Positions 12,901-24,900 of a stretch of DNA of 64,000 nucleotides are shown here, one piece after another. The notes beneath the pieces are model-generated. The model was given only the letters and a program-made list of their open reading frames with translations. It did not search any database and was not told the DNA's origin. The stretch lies in contig JBITNC010000001.1 in NCBI GenBank assembly GCA_050084985.1, forward strand, positions 148,862,001 through 148,926,000, written 5' to 3'. A program made the translations under genes and the position numbers. The DNA is from Nageia nagi. Taxonomy: Eukaryota; Pinophyta. Numbering within the stretch: position 1 is the stretch's first letter; every line of letters starts with the position of its first letter.

Positions 12901-15900
12901 ATTTTTCTTCTTGTTATTGAAGTTTTTTGATTTTTCAGATCCTTTGCAATCTTGTTCTTTCTTTTTCTTGTAGCAATCAGATTCCCGGTGACTATAGATG
13001 CCACAAAAATTACAATTGCCATCAAATTTGGCTTTGGATTTGCTAGACTTATCGTTGCAATTCTGCTGTTTGTTTCCACCTTTCATGAAATCCTTTTTTG
13101 GAGCATGAGAAGACTTCTTTTGGTTGTGGAACTTTTTTTTGAAGTGAGTCATTGTTTGTCCAAGTGGCACACGATGTTCCGTAGGAGAAGAGATCAATGA
13201 CTTTTTGTTAAGTGTTTCCTCATGTTTTAGGAGAAGCCTTTATAGTTTTTCCAAGGAAAATACTTCTTCATCATCGAGCCTTGTCTCAATGACTATCACT
13301 AAGTGACTAAATTTAGTAGAGAGGCTTTGCAGTATGATGAACACAATAAACTCATCATTGAGGTAAATAATCTTGTTCAAGTATATTGCCAGATTTTCAT
13401 TTTTCTCTTGACGTGATTGCAATAATTTTTGGAGAATGGTGAACCTCCTGGAGAATTTGTTTCCAAGGTAGATTTTCTTCAGTCTGTCCCAATTTTTCTT
13501 TGTAGAGTTTGAAGAAGAAATCATGAGAAGGATTTCTTTCGAAATTGCATGGAAGATCATAAAGGTTGCGAATTCATTCTTTGTGTTGTACGCCTTAATC
13601 GCCTTCTCATTTGTTGGAGCAACTTGGTTTTCATTTACGATTTGCCACAGTTTCAATGCTTGGAGCTTTGCTTTCATTCTAGGTTTCCAAATGCCATAGT
13701 GGAACCATCTAAGTTGTGCTTGGGTGAAAAAGAGTCTCTCATTTGCTACAAAAGAAGGTGAAAATGTTAACCAATGTAAGCATGTTAAATTTGAGAACCA
13801 AAATCAACCATACGTGTTGAGTTTGTTCAATTTAATTAATCATAAATCAATCATACATGTTAATTATACATGTTGAATTAATCAACTATATATGTTAAAT
13901 TTTAACCAAAGGTAATCAACAAGGAATACTTAAATTGTTAACCAATTTCACATGTGCAAAAAGGTTTTCAATCTCATCAAATCGTATACATCCAACATTT
14001 TGTCATAACCAAGTAATATAGTTGTAAAGAGGGTAAAGTTGAGGCTTATTTTCTTGTATAAAAATTAGGCCTTCATTTGGATGCCCGCATATTGGAGCCC
14101 AAGTCCTACCAATCCTCAACCAGTTTGCCTTGGTCAACAATACACTCTCACAAGGAGGAGTATTAGCTATTTTCCAAGGTTGTGATGTATGTTGGATTGA
14201 CCAAATTATTATCTTGATTAGGTTTTAAGTTGTTCTCCTAGGTTATTAGAATAATCCCTGAATGGATGTGCGGACATGTGGTATCATTACACACATAGCT
14301 GCCCACCTATATGGAGTTATGTTGAAACCAATAGAGGATTTATGGGCAATTAAGAAGTACAAACTTTACATCACTAAGATCGACAGACTAAAAAGCCTCT
14401 AGTCTGCCTTGTCCTCTCTTCTTGGCTCCCGAAACAAGTCATGTTGGGGAATAAAACGAAAGGATGTGTTCATTTTAGGGGAAGCACTTTTAATATTTGT
14501 GATTTTTGCAAAATATAAAGCAAAGGTGTATAAAGTAAAGTGCTTAAAATGAAACGTCATTCAAAATTGAAACTTAAGAGTACATCATCCAACATGAAAT
14601 CTAAGAGTGTCCAATAGGTTTTGTCACAACCCCAAGAGGACCTCTTTTACAAAAATTGCATGAGTTTGTTATTTTTAAGTAACAAGAAACAAGGAGTTTA
14701 CCCCTTTTTATTAAAACATGAATTTAGCAAAAATTCGATGCTTAAAGTACACTTAGCAAGATTTCCCTTGTAATAATACTTTCAAAAATTTGCTCAAAAA
14801 TTAAACAAAAAAAATAATTTACTCAAAAAATAATACTTTGTTTCAAGGTATCCTCCTTACTTTTGGAAAAAAAATTGCTTAAATTCCCCCTTCAAAATAT
14901 ACCCTTTACTTAAAAAATTCACCCCTTTAAAAAAGGATTACCTCCTTTTGTAATTTTTTTTTTCTTTTTTTTTTTGAAAAAAAAAGAGCTTATTTTGAAA
15001 GGATTTGAATTTCCCCTTAATGCTCTAAAAAAATTCCTCCTTAAAAAAAATCAACACCCTTAAAAAATAATAATTCTCAAAATTTAAAATAACTTGCCAA
15101 ATTTAACTATATCCACCTCCCCCTTTTTTAAAAAAAATAGTTTTTGGTTTTAAAAAACATGCCTACTTTTTGGAAGTAATACTAGTTTATATTAAAAAAA
15201 TTAAACAATTTAAAAAAAAATGTTCCAAATGAGAAGTTTCCTTCACAAGACTAGTCTCCCTTCACAATACTGCAAATGCAATCAATGGATTGCCGAAGGG
15301 AACCTCCTGCAATTATACATTAATCACATCACATATGGAGGAGGCGGAAAATATTTCACTTAAGAGGAAACAAATGTTTCCCTTGCATGAGATTTGCAAG
15401 AGAGTTTATATAATAAAATAACTTAAAAGAATTTTTAAAAAATTATAAAAAAAATTGAGGAGCTTCAAAATATATAAAAAAATGATGAATAAAAGGGGGT
15501 TGACCTGCATGCATTTGTAGAGAGAGGAGGAGCTACGTGGTGTGAGGTGGGGAGTTGCGCATTGAAGGCGTGATCCATGGTGCGATGCATAAGGAGTGCA
15601 CCTGGAGGGGGCTGCGTAGGTAGTGTTAGGCATAGTTTGTGGGAGGGACGGGCGGCGAAGGTCGATGGGGGTTTGGTGGGTGCTTGAAGTAGAGCTGAGA
15701 TGCGGGTGGTCGAGGTGGTGTGTTGGTGGTGTTGGATGGTGGTCTACGGCTTGGCCGCGTGTTGTAGGGGGTAGATGGGGGAGGTTGGGGGGTTAGACTT
15801 TGGCTATGGCTGGCGTGGGATGCAAGGGGGGGATGCAAGGTCGTTGGCCGACATTGCCAAAGTTGGGACCCTTGTTCTTTCTTTTTAAACATTTCTTTTA

Positions 15901-18900
15901 TATTTTAAAAATTTTCCTACTACTTTTAGATGGATGAATTTAAAAAAAAAATTCATGTCCATATTTTTTAATAGCAAGTTTCTATTCTCATTTCAATAAA
16001 AAAGGTTTATATGGATAATAATTTTAAAAAATTTATACTTCTTTTTTTTTTGATAACATATTATGATATGTTATTATGATAATAATTTGTAAAAATGCAC
16101 AAATTTTTCATAAAAAAATAGTAATGCTTTTGAAAAAAAAAATATTGCAATAAATAAATTGTTATTCCATTGTATCACTCTTTTATCCATTGTACAAAGT
16201 CATGACATGCATCATCCTTTTATGGAAGGGGCATGCTCAAGAGGTGGAGTGTAGGGCAAGTTACATTATTTTATTTACTAATACTTAAAAAGTTATCTAG
16301 GTATACTTTTAAGTATTAGTGAATTTACATTGCCATATTCACTAAATACTTAAGGTATCTAGGATACCTTTAAGTATTAGTGAATTTAGGATAAGAGACC
16401 TTACAATAGTGCATTATACATTTCAACAAGACTAATCACTTAAAAGTTGATGGAAGCAACGATTAGTTGCTCTTTCTTCTTATGGAACTTGAGTACATTG
16501 GAGGAACTCTTCCTAGGGCACAAGCCTTGTAGCTTAGGAAGATGTTTGAAGAAATTGGTGAGAAGTAAAGCCATTCTATTTTAATGTTTTGTATAGTTGT
16601 TAAAATCAGACTCAACAAGCCTTTGGATTTATAAGAACTTGGACTCAGGAAAACCTTTGTTACAAATACTTAGAAGTAAAAAGTATTTTTTTTTCATGTA
16701 ATTGAGTAAAAGTTATGACTTGTCAAAAACCTCAATAAAAACTTGCGAGTCAACTACAAAATCGACAAAATTTGGTCAAGGTGAGAAACGTGCAAGTTGA
16801 AAGTGAGTACTCATTTTGATTGACTTGGCTAGATTACTCTCACCATATTCGAAGAGTGTTACTACAGAGATATTTTTTGAATACAAGAGTGCTATTTGTG
16901 TAGACACATAAAAATGATTTTCTATTTTAAAAAAAATTATATTTAGTGTCTCTATGCAAAATATTATTTAAATCATGCAAATATCAAGACTAATATGCTA
17001 ATAAAGTGCAAACATGTATTAATCAATATCAATTATTATTATTCATGATCATATCTAGATTACTTGCTATCACTCTTCTCTATATCTTGATAGGTATAAA
17101 AGGAGGAGCATGGCATGGCATTTTCTATTGGATCTCTCTGATAGGTGGTTGAATGCACTTCTTGCTATTATCATTGGTGTCTCTTGATGCAACCTATCTT
17201 AGATTTGTTACGTTTTGAGCTCTAGAATACTTTCTATGGCGCATGATGTAACTCTACAATAAGAACAACATCAACGAAGTCCAACTATTGTTGTCACAGT
17301 GTTGTTGCCATCCTTCAAAGGTGATCAAAGCGGAAAATATGAGTACAAGCAAGCATAGATTTGGGCATTGAATATCTCTATAATGCTTGTTGGAGATTTG
17401 GTCCAATCCACTGTACTTCAGGCCATATCTTGAGGATTGTTTCTTCTATATAATTGCATACATTTTTGATTATAGGACTTCAAGGTCTTGGATTTTTATG
17501 CTCCTATTTGTAGTGTGTATTTTATTGTTTTTATTAATTGTAAATTATTATTTGCACACTACATTTTTGGTTAACTTGACCATTTTTTTTACAAACCCTA
17601 AGTTTGTGTTGAATTTGCATTCTTTTGTGGGTTCTAAACCCTAGATTTTAGTCATGAACCCATTTCAGTTGTTTCATACAGTTCTTAAATGCGAAACATA
17701 AAATTTCTTAATCTAGAAGTATGGTTCAATTTGATTCAGTAAAAAGTTTAAGAAAAAATTGATATTGATGTAACACAAGATCAACAAGAACATGTCCAAC
17801 CAAAACAAATAGAAGAAGATAAATATGATCCACATGCTAGAATAATGATAGAAGAAGAACAAAGTTGTGCATTTGAACAAGAAAGTAAGTTGGACAAGGA
17901 AGATGATAAACAAGTCTAAAGAGTCTAATGGATCAAGTAGAATGAGTATAGTAGGAGAAACATCTCATAGACTTAATATGGAAAATGATCAAGAAGCTAC
18001 TAGTAGAAACTTGGAAAGCCAAATGATTCCATATCAAATTAAGATAGATTTGGATATCATAGCACCTAATGCAGTATCAATAAGGGAAATGATGTTAGTA
18101 GATCAGGCTTAATGACTTGAATATATTATCTTTTAGATCCAAGGACTTGTCAAGCAATTCTCAACATTTTTCAAATAAGAAGAATAATTGATTTACGTCA
18201 GGAATCTATGAGATCAGATAGTTCAAACTTTTTATTTGAATATGAGAATACTCAACCATCCCTTGTTTCAGTCAAATCTGTGAAAATTATCAATGTTGAC
18301 GGAGTCCCTAGGTGCAATAAGGGTGTGAACGAAGTTGTTCAGAGTTAGTTGCAACCTGATGGTGATCCTAGCACTTCACACTGATCACCAAGATTTATCC
18401 TCAGTAAAAATAATTTGAAATCACCACAACTTGAGCAAGAAAGTCATTCACATGATGAGGATCAACAATGAAGTGGATGGAGGAAAGAAAATCATGATTG
18501 AGATGTAATTGAAGAATTTAGAAATTTGATCAATAAATCTTATGAGAAAAAACAAGATTGGATTGAAGAACACTTTATAAGAATGGAAGTCCTTGTGTAT
18601 CAACAAGAGTTAGAAGCCTTTCAAAAGGCAACATACGAACAACAATTAGATCACATATATAACATTTTTAATGAAATGGAAGAACAAAGAATCAATAGAG
18701 TTAGTCCATTTTATTAGTTGAAGGTGAAATAATTAAAAACACAAGTGGCTAATCAACAATCACAACCACAACAAAAGGAACAAGAACAATAATCTACAAA
18801 GCAACCTCCAAAAAAAGACCAAGTACCTACATAACAGTCTCAGGATTTCACTAAGGTCAACGAAGAAATCAACAAAATGAAAAAGATATTATATTATCTC

Positions 18901-21900
18901 CTCCAAGTGATAATGATTTTTTGACTTTGAAAAGACCTTTGAATGAAATGATTGATAGTAGAATATGGAAAGGAAAGAAAAATATGAAGTTTACAAAATT
19001 TGATGGTTCTCAGGATCCTAAAATACTGGTTAGAAAGTGTCAAAATTATGCAATTGAATACATATACATGATGAGGATATGCTAGCTAAGTTGTTTTGTC
19101 ATAGTTTGAAAAATGAAGTAGTGAAGTAGTACTATTCTATTCCTGAAAGAGTATTGATAGTTATACCTATGTTATTGGCAAATTTATGGAATATTTCAGG
19201 CATAATATCAAAGCACAAGTGACATTTAGAGATATGTGCAAATACAAGCAAAATGAAAAGCAAAGTTTTACTGATTTTGTAAAAAGATGGAAAAAAATGG
19301 CAAACAAGATCTTCATAGATGAATATGAGTTAAAGGTTTTTTCACGAGTTCTTTGTTACCACAGTTTAAGCTAGAAGCTATTAGCTATGAAAATGAACCA
19401 TTACACAAAATGATTGAAAATTTGTTGCAAAAGGCAGCTTTGCATTACTCATCCAAGGACTTCAAAAGTTCAAAAGGAAAAAGATAAACAAATGGTAGCA
19501 AAGGTCGATAAGAAAAGAAATAGAGATGAGATAAAAAAGAAGCCTATAAGAAAATACAAAAAATTGAGGATGCTTCACTGTGACATTTCATTTGTAATCT
19601 AACCAGTATTGGATCATTCTCTACTTTTATTTTTATTTATTTTTTACTTTCTTTAAAATCCAAAACAACTATCGAGCTTTGCATAAAAACACCTCAGTTC
19701 CTATAAAAAACGTGAGTTAACTTTTACCTCTATTACACCACTGATCTCATTCCTTAACAAGAGATACTGCAAATCAAACATATTTTCATTTTGCTATTTC
19801 TAAACCTTGTGGTCTCAGTCCCTACAAGAGGAGATAATTAATGCAGTCTCACCTAATGCTGGGTTGCTTTTCCATTCGATCACCTCCAGTGATGCACATT
19901 GTAAGAGGAAAGAATTCCATCCAATGTTCCACGGGGACGCGTTCCCCCTCCTGGAGGAGCCGTTCCAAACGTTCCCACGTTTTGGGAACGCGGGAACGCC
20001 TTGGGAAACATTTCCCAGCCGTTCCCCTTTTGGGGGACGGCTGGGGGCCGTTCCCGAGACGGCTCCCGGGAAGGGGGAACGTTCCCCGACCGTCCCCCTG
20101 ATCGGGAACGGCCAGGGAATGGCTGGCTGTCCCCGGGAATGGCCAAGGAACGGCCGCCGTTCCCCGACCGTTCCCAAGGACGTCCGGCATTCCCCTGGAG
20201 GCTGGCGCGGCTGGAGAGCTTAAAGCTTAAAAAAAAACACTTTTGACTTAAAAAAAAACTTTTTAAACCTCCTAGCATGGGTCCCACCTAACTTTGCACC
20301 CCCCTTAACCCTAAAAAGCTCCTCTAAAAGGCTAAAAGTGATTTTGTTATCATTTGTCTTTGTGTAGAGGAGAAAGACAGCAAACAGAAGAAAAAAAACA
20401 GCAATGAGGAGAAAGAGCAAGGAGGGAGGAAGAGAAACACAACAGTGAGGAGAAAGAGCAAGGAGGGAGGAAGAGAAACACAGCAGTGTAGTGGAGAAAA
20501 GCCAAGGAGGAGAAGAAAATTACCTAGCGCAGTCCAAGGTTTTTAATTTTCTGTTTCTCATTCTCTACTTGTTTAGTTTAAATTTTAAACTTTACTTGTA
20601 GTTTTAAAAAAAAAACCAGTCCAAGATGAGTGATATTGAGGAAGAAAATCAAAGCTATGAGGTAGAAACATCACAAATGGGAGTTGAAAATGAGCAAGAA
20701 AACACATCAGTCTTTGATTGCCCATCCACAATGTTAAAACATTTTGCTAAAGGCCCATTTAATCGTAAAAAACTACTGTTACAGTTTGTCACAAACCTAG
20801 ATGATGGGAAAAAGATTGAAGGGGGAGCAAGAACTTATAAATTTCACATTTGTAACTCCACATTTAAAGGGAGTTATACTAGGATTGAATCACATTTGAC
20901 TGATAAACAAGGGGCAGGGGTGAGGGTTTGTAAAGAAATGAATAAATTTATGTTTGCAGAAGCTAGTAGGCTTGCACAAGAGGCTTACCTTAGGAATCAT
21001 GGGCCGGCCATTCCTAAATCTACCCAAGCCTCCATTGTTTCCTCCTCATCAGTTAGAGAAAAAGAAATTGGACTCTCTTCTAGCTTGCCAAGTCCTACAT
21101 TCCCCTCCAAAAAAAGAGGAAATATAGCTGAAGCATTAAACTTGCAGCAGAAAGAGAGAGCTGATGATGCAGTGGGAAGATTATTTTATGCACATGCCTT
21201 GCCTTTTCATCTTGCACGCTCACCTTACTTGAGGGCAACATTTGAGGAAGTAAGGTTGGCTGGACCTTCATATGTACTACCTGGCGAGACTAGACTCCGT
21301 ACTTCTATTTTGGAGAAGCAGTATAGTAGATGCAGTTTGATGATGTCGGAGATGAAGGCTACATGGGTGCGTAGTGGATGTTCCATTATTATGGATGGAT
21401 GGACTGACATTCGTCAACGTCCACTCATCAATATAATGGTGTCATGTTCAGAGGGTCCTTATTTTCTTCGAGCTGTTGATTGCTCGGGAAAAAAAAAGGA
21501 TGCAGAGTTTCAGTTCCTCCTGTTGAAGGAGGCTATTGAGGAGGTTGGATCCTCCAATGTTGTCCAGGTAATCACTTTACTAAGTTTAAATTTTAAAACT
21601 TTAAACTTTACTTTTAGTTTTCTAATTTATTTTTTGACATTTGTTGTAAAAATGCCAAACGGCAAACTGTAACGTTTTAATTTTTTTTGTACAGATAATT
21701 ACAGATGCAGCCCCTGTTTGCAAGCGTGCAAGAAAATTGATATAGGGCACTTACAGGCATATTTTTTGGACCCCATGTTGCGTTCATGCATTGAATAATG
21801 CATTGAAGGACATTGGGAAAATAGATTGGGTGAAGAATGTTGTTGCAGAAGCGAGAGACTTGCAAATGTTTATTTGCAACCATCATACCTCATTGGCCCT

Positions 21901-24900
21901 CTTTCGCTCCTTCTCAAAGAAGGAGTTTCTTAAACCTGCAGATACGAGATATGCCACTTATTTCATCCTATTGCAAAGGATGATTGAGCTGCAGGAGGCA
22001 CTACAATCCATGGTAGTTTGTTTAGAATGGAAGAGGTGGCCAGAATCTCAAACACAGGAGGGAAAAAGACTTAGAGATAAAGTCTTGGATGAGAATTGGT
22101 GGACTGAAGCTAGGTAACAAAGTTTGAAAGTTTCACTATTGTAGTTTGAATTTCAAGTTGGATTGGTCATTAGGTAATTGTTCAATTAGATTTAACTTTC
22201 TAAGTTTTTTAACTCTTTTTTTTTTTTGAATGTAGGTACATTGTATCTTTTATTTCCCCAGTTTTTGAAGTGATAAGGTATGCCGATACGGATTCTCCTA
22301 ATTTAGGAGAGATATACGAGACCTTCGATAGCATGCTTTGGGGAACTGAAAAGAATAATTAATGCCAAAGATCCTTCTTTTTATGAAGGCCATATTAGAC
22401 CCATCATAGAGAAGAGGTAACAAAAACAAATGTTGATTGTTAACTTTAGAGTTTAGTTTCAATTTGGTTTGTTAACTTTTGTCTTTAAGTTTATTAAATT
22501 ATTTTTTTAACTTTTTGTAGGTGGAATAAAATGAATACCCCTCTCCATATGGCTGCCCATGTGTTGAACCCAAAATGGTATGCACCAAAGATTGGGAAAA
22601 TGGCACCTAATGATGATGTTGAGTTGAAAGATGGGTTCATGAACTTCCTTGCCAAGATGTTTTCACGAGAGGATGGTCGTATAGTTAGAGAGGAGTTTGT
22701 AAAATTTGTGAGACTTAAGGGTCCTCGTTTTAGCAGGCAAGAGTGCAAGGAGGATAGGGCTACCATTGCCCAAACTGATCCCATTGGATGGTGGGAGCTA
22801 TATGGAGATGATGCTCCACACTTGAAGCATCTTGCGATTAGGCTCCTTTCCCAGGTTAGTAGATGCCATTGCCATGCCATTAAGTATTGTACTATGCTCC
22901 TTTCTCACATAATCAAAAATGAAAAATCTAATTTGAATGATTGTTTGTAGGTGGGTAGTTCATCTGCTGCGGAGAGAAATTGGTCTACCTATGGTTTCAT
23001 CCATAGTCTGCGAAGGAATAGACTTACTTCTCGTAGAGTAGAGAAGTTAGTTGCAGTGCATAGCTCTCTTCGCCTTAGCGAGAGAGTTACGCCAGAGTAT
23101 AGAGCTAGTCCAGCAGCACGTTGGGACATTGATCCAGTGGAGGCAGGCCAGCTTGAGGCTGATGATGATGAGGCTGATGAGTCGATGTTTGGATTGCCAT
23201 TGCATACTCTTCATTTGGATGATGAGAGCATATCATCATATAGCTCAACAGATGAGGAGGATATGGATGCACAACTATTAGCACATGAGCCTATAGATCC
23301 ATAGACTATAGTGGTTATTTAAATTTTGGCATTTTCATTTTGTTATTCAAACACTTATTCGTATTCCGTATTCGACATACTGATGTCCCATCTATGTATT
23401 TCATTCAGTCTTTCAGACCTATGGGCTATGGCCTATGACATTATGATTGTGTTATCAGATTTACGGTTTAGTGTTTTACCCTTGGGCTTTTTTAATTTGA
23501 TGGGCTATGAAGTTGAATTTCTAATTGAGTAATTTCGATTCCGTGTTTTTAATTTGTAATTTTGTATACATCATACATAATTAAATTTGATAATATGATC
23601 ATTCATCATAATAAAAATGAATTGGAAATGATACTCTTAAAAATCTAATAATTTTTACTAGTATTATGTTTGCCGTTCCCTAGCCGTTCCCCAAAAGACC
23701 CTATTTTTTCCCTGCCGTTCCCGGATACGCGTTCCCGCGTTCCCCCGTATCCCCGTTCCCCAGGCGTGTGGAACACTGATTCCATCCCAACAAGTACTGA
23801 AGATCAACTTGTTGATGTTTTTACAGAAGGAGTTGTAAAACCACAATTCTTGAAACTCAGAAACAGTCTTTTGAGTCTTCTTAGCATCAAGGGGTCGAAT
23901 GTTGGGATGATAATGCTGATTGAGGAAGCCAATACATTTCAAGTACTCTATCCTCTGTGTTTTGTCTTACACAAGTTTCAATTGATTTCTCATTTCCAGC
24001 TAATCAAATACATGTGGTGAGATATCCAAACTATGATCTTATCAGCTCAAATCCGATGGTGGACTCAACTCAAGAAGAAGGATTCAATTTTTAGTGGTTG
24101 AATAAAAAAGAACTATAGAAATCGAATGCAGCTGTTGTATTCGGTTGTTTAGTGGCCCATGTCTCACATATTCTGTTTGTTTTGGCAAATAGGTAGTAAG
24201 TGTATCTGAAGGGAAGACCAGGGTCATTCCGAACCTTCATAGTAAGATTGTATTATGGTTTTTTTTGTAGTTGTAGAGCTAGGTTTTTTAACATTGAGTT
24301 TATTTTTTTTGGAGTAAACAGTTAGTAGATGGGAGCAAATGATGCTGTGTGTCTCAAAACGTTGACTTTCATGTGTTGGTTCTTTCTAATATGTAGTTTT
24401 GTGGAGACTTGAGTGAATGGTATTGTTTTTAAGATAAGTATCTACAGGGTTTCAATAACATAATGTATCTTGTTATAATTAATAATGAGTTTTAGGATTA
24501 CAAGGTATAGTGTATCTTCATGGTAAGTGATTCTATGTTGGGCTCTATAGTAGTTCTTGTGACTTTGGTTTGGGATACATCAGAGTCGACATTATCTGGA
24601 GGGGTGACATTCCAGATTTATCCTACGTTACCTGTCTAAAAAATTAGGAAATCATGTAGGCGTCCAAAGCATTAATCATTGTAAAGAATTCTGTAGTACT
24701 TCTACTTGTCAAGGATAGTGTAGTTAAACATTCTTAATATGCTGGTTTCCTTTTTCGACATATTTTTATGACCTGAAGTTAAACATTGCATTATGTTGAA
24801 CTCTTTGAAGTTTGAACCTGTTTAAAGACATAGTTTTCAGAATGCATGAACAGAACCAAGGTTGTGTGTGTGGGGGGAGGAAAACTATTTTGCGGAAATG

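Larger units (their letters stand above)
8740..16428 (-). mobile_element. Decayed Ty1/copia element
   Basis: Read from right to left it carries gag, zinc knuckle with protease remnant, integrase, RT and the very end of RNase H, in the copia order (integrase before RT). Direct repeats at 9074-9325 and 16166-16428 are its LTR portions; both begin on the minus strand with TGTTGRAATGTATAAT. The right LTR keeps only about 263 bp. The left LTR includes a CTATAAATAG TATA-like box (rc near 9040) and ends at an uncertain point near 8740. Every domain is broken by stops or frameshifts and most of RNase H is deleted, so it is dead. Confidence 0.75.
19922..23778 (+). mobile_element. Complete hAT transposon, 3857 bp
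   Basis: Perfect 8-bp target duplication ATTCCATC at 19914-19921 and 23779-23786. Terminal inverted repeats CAATGTTCCAC (left) and CAGTGTTCCAC (right, minus strand). Both ends carry dense GGAAC/GTTCC motifs, and a spliced BED-hAT transposase gene lies between them. The GC-rich ends stand out sharply from the AT-rich surroundings. The perfect duplication suggests a fairly recent insertion, yet the transposase is broken, so it was either mobilised in trans or decayed afterwards. Confidence 0.93.
19800..24000 (+). pseudogene. Copia RNase H relic, split by a hAT insertion
   Basis: The left part (about 19830-19921) reads into FHSITSSDAHCKRKEFH. The right part (from 23787) reads STEDQLVDVFTEGVVKPQFLKLRNSL, matching the copia RNase H end 'ST.DQLAD.FTK.L....F..LR..L'. 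The reading frame is continuous once the hAT element and one 8-bp target copy are set aside. No other part of this copia element is evident nearby. Confidence 0.7.

Noticed and set aside
15626-15892. Proline-rich minus-strand ORF
   Set aside because: It reflects a G-rich low-complexity tract on the plus strand. No domain, no codon structure and no homologous frame elsewhere.
19815-20287. Several overlapping ORFs on both strands at the hAT left end
   Set aside because: Produced by GC-rich GTTCC/GGAAC repeats lacking stops; not genes.
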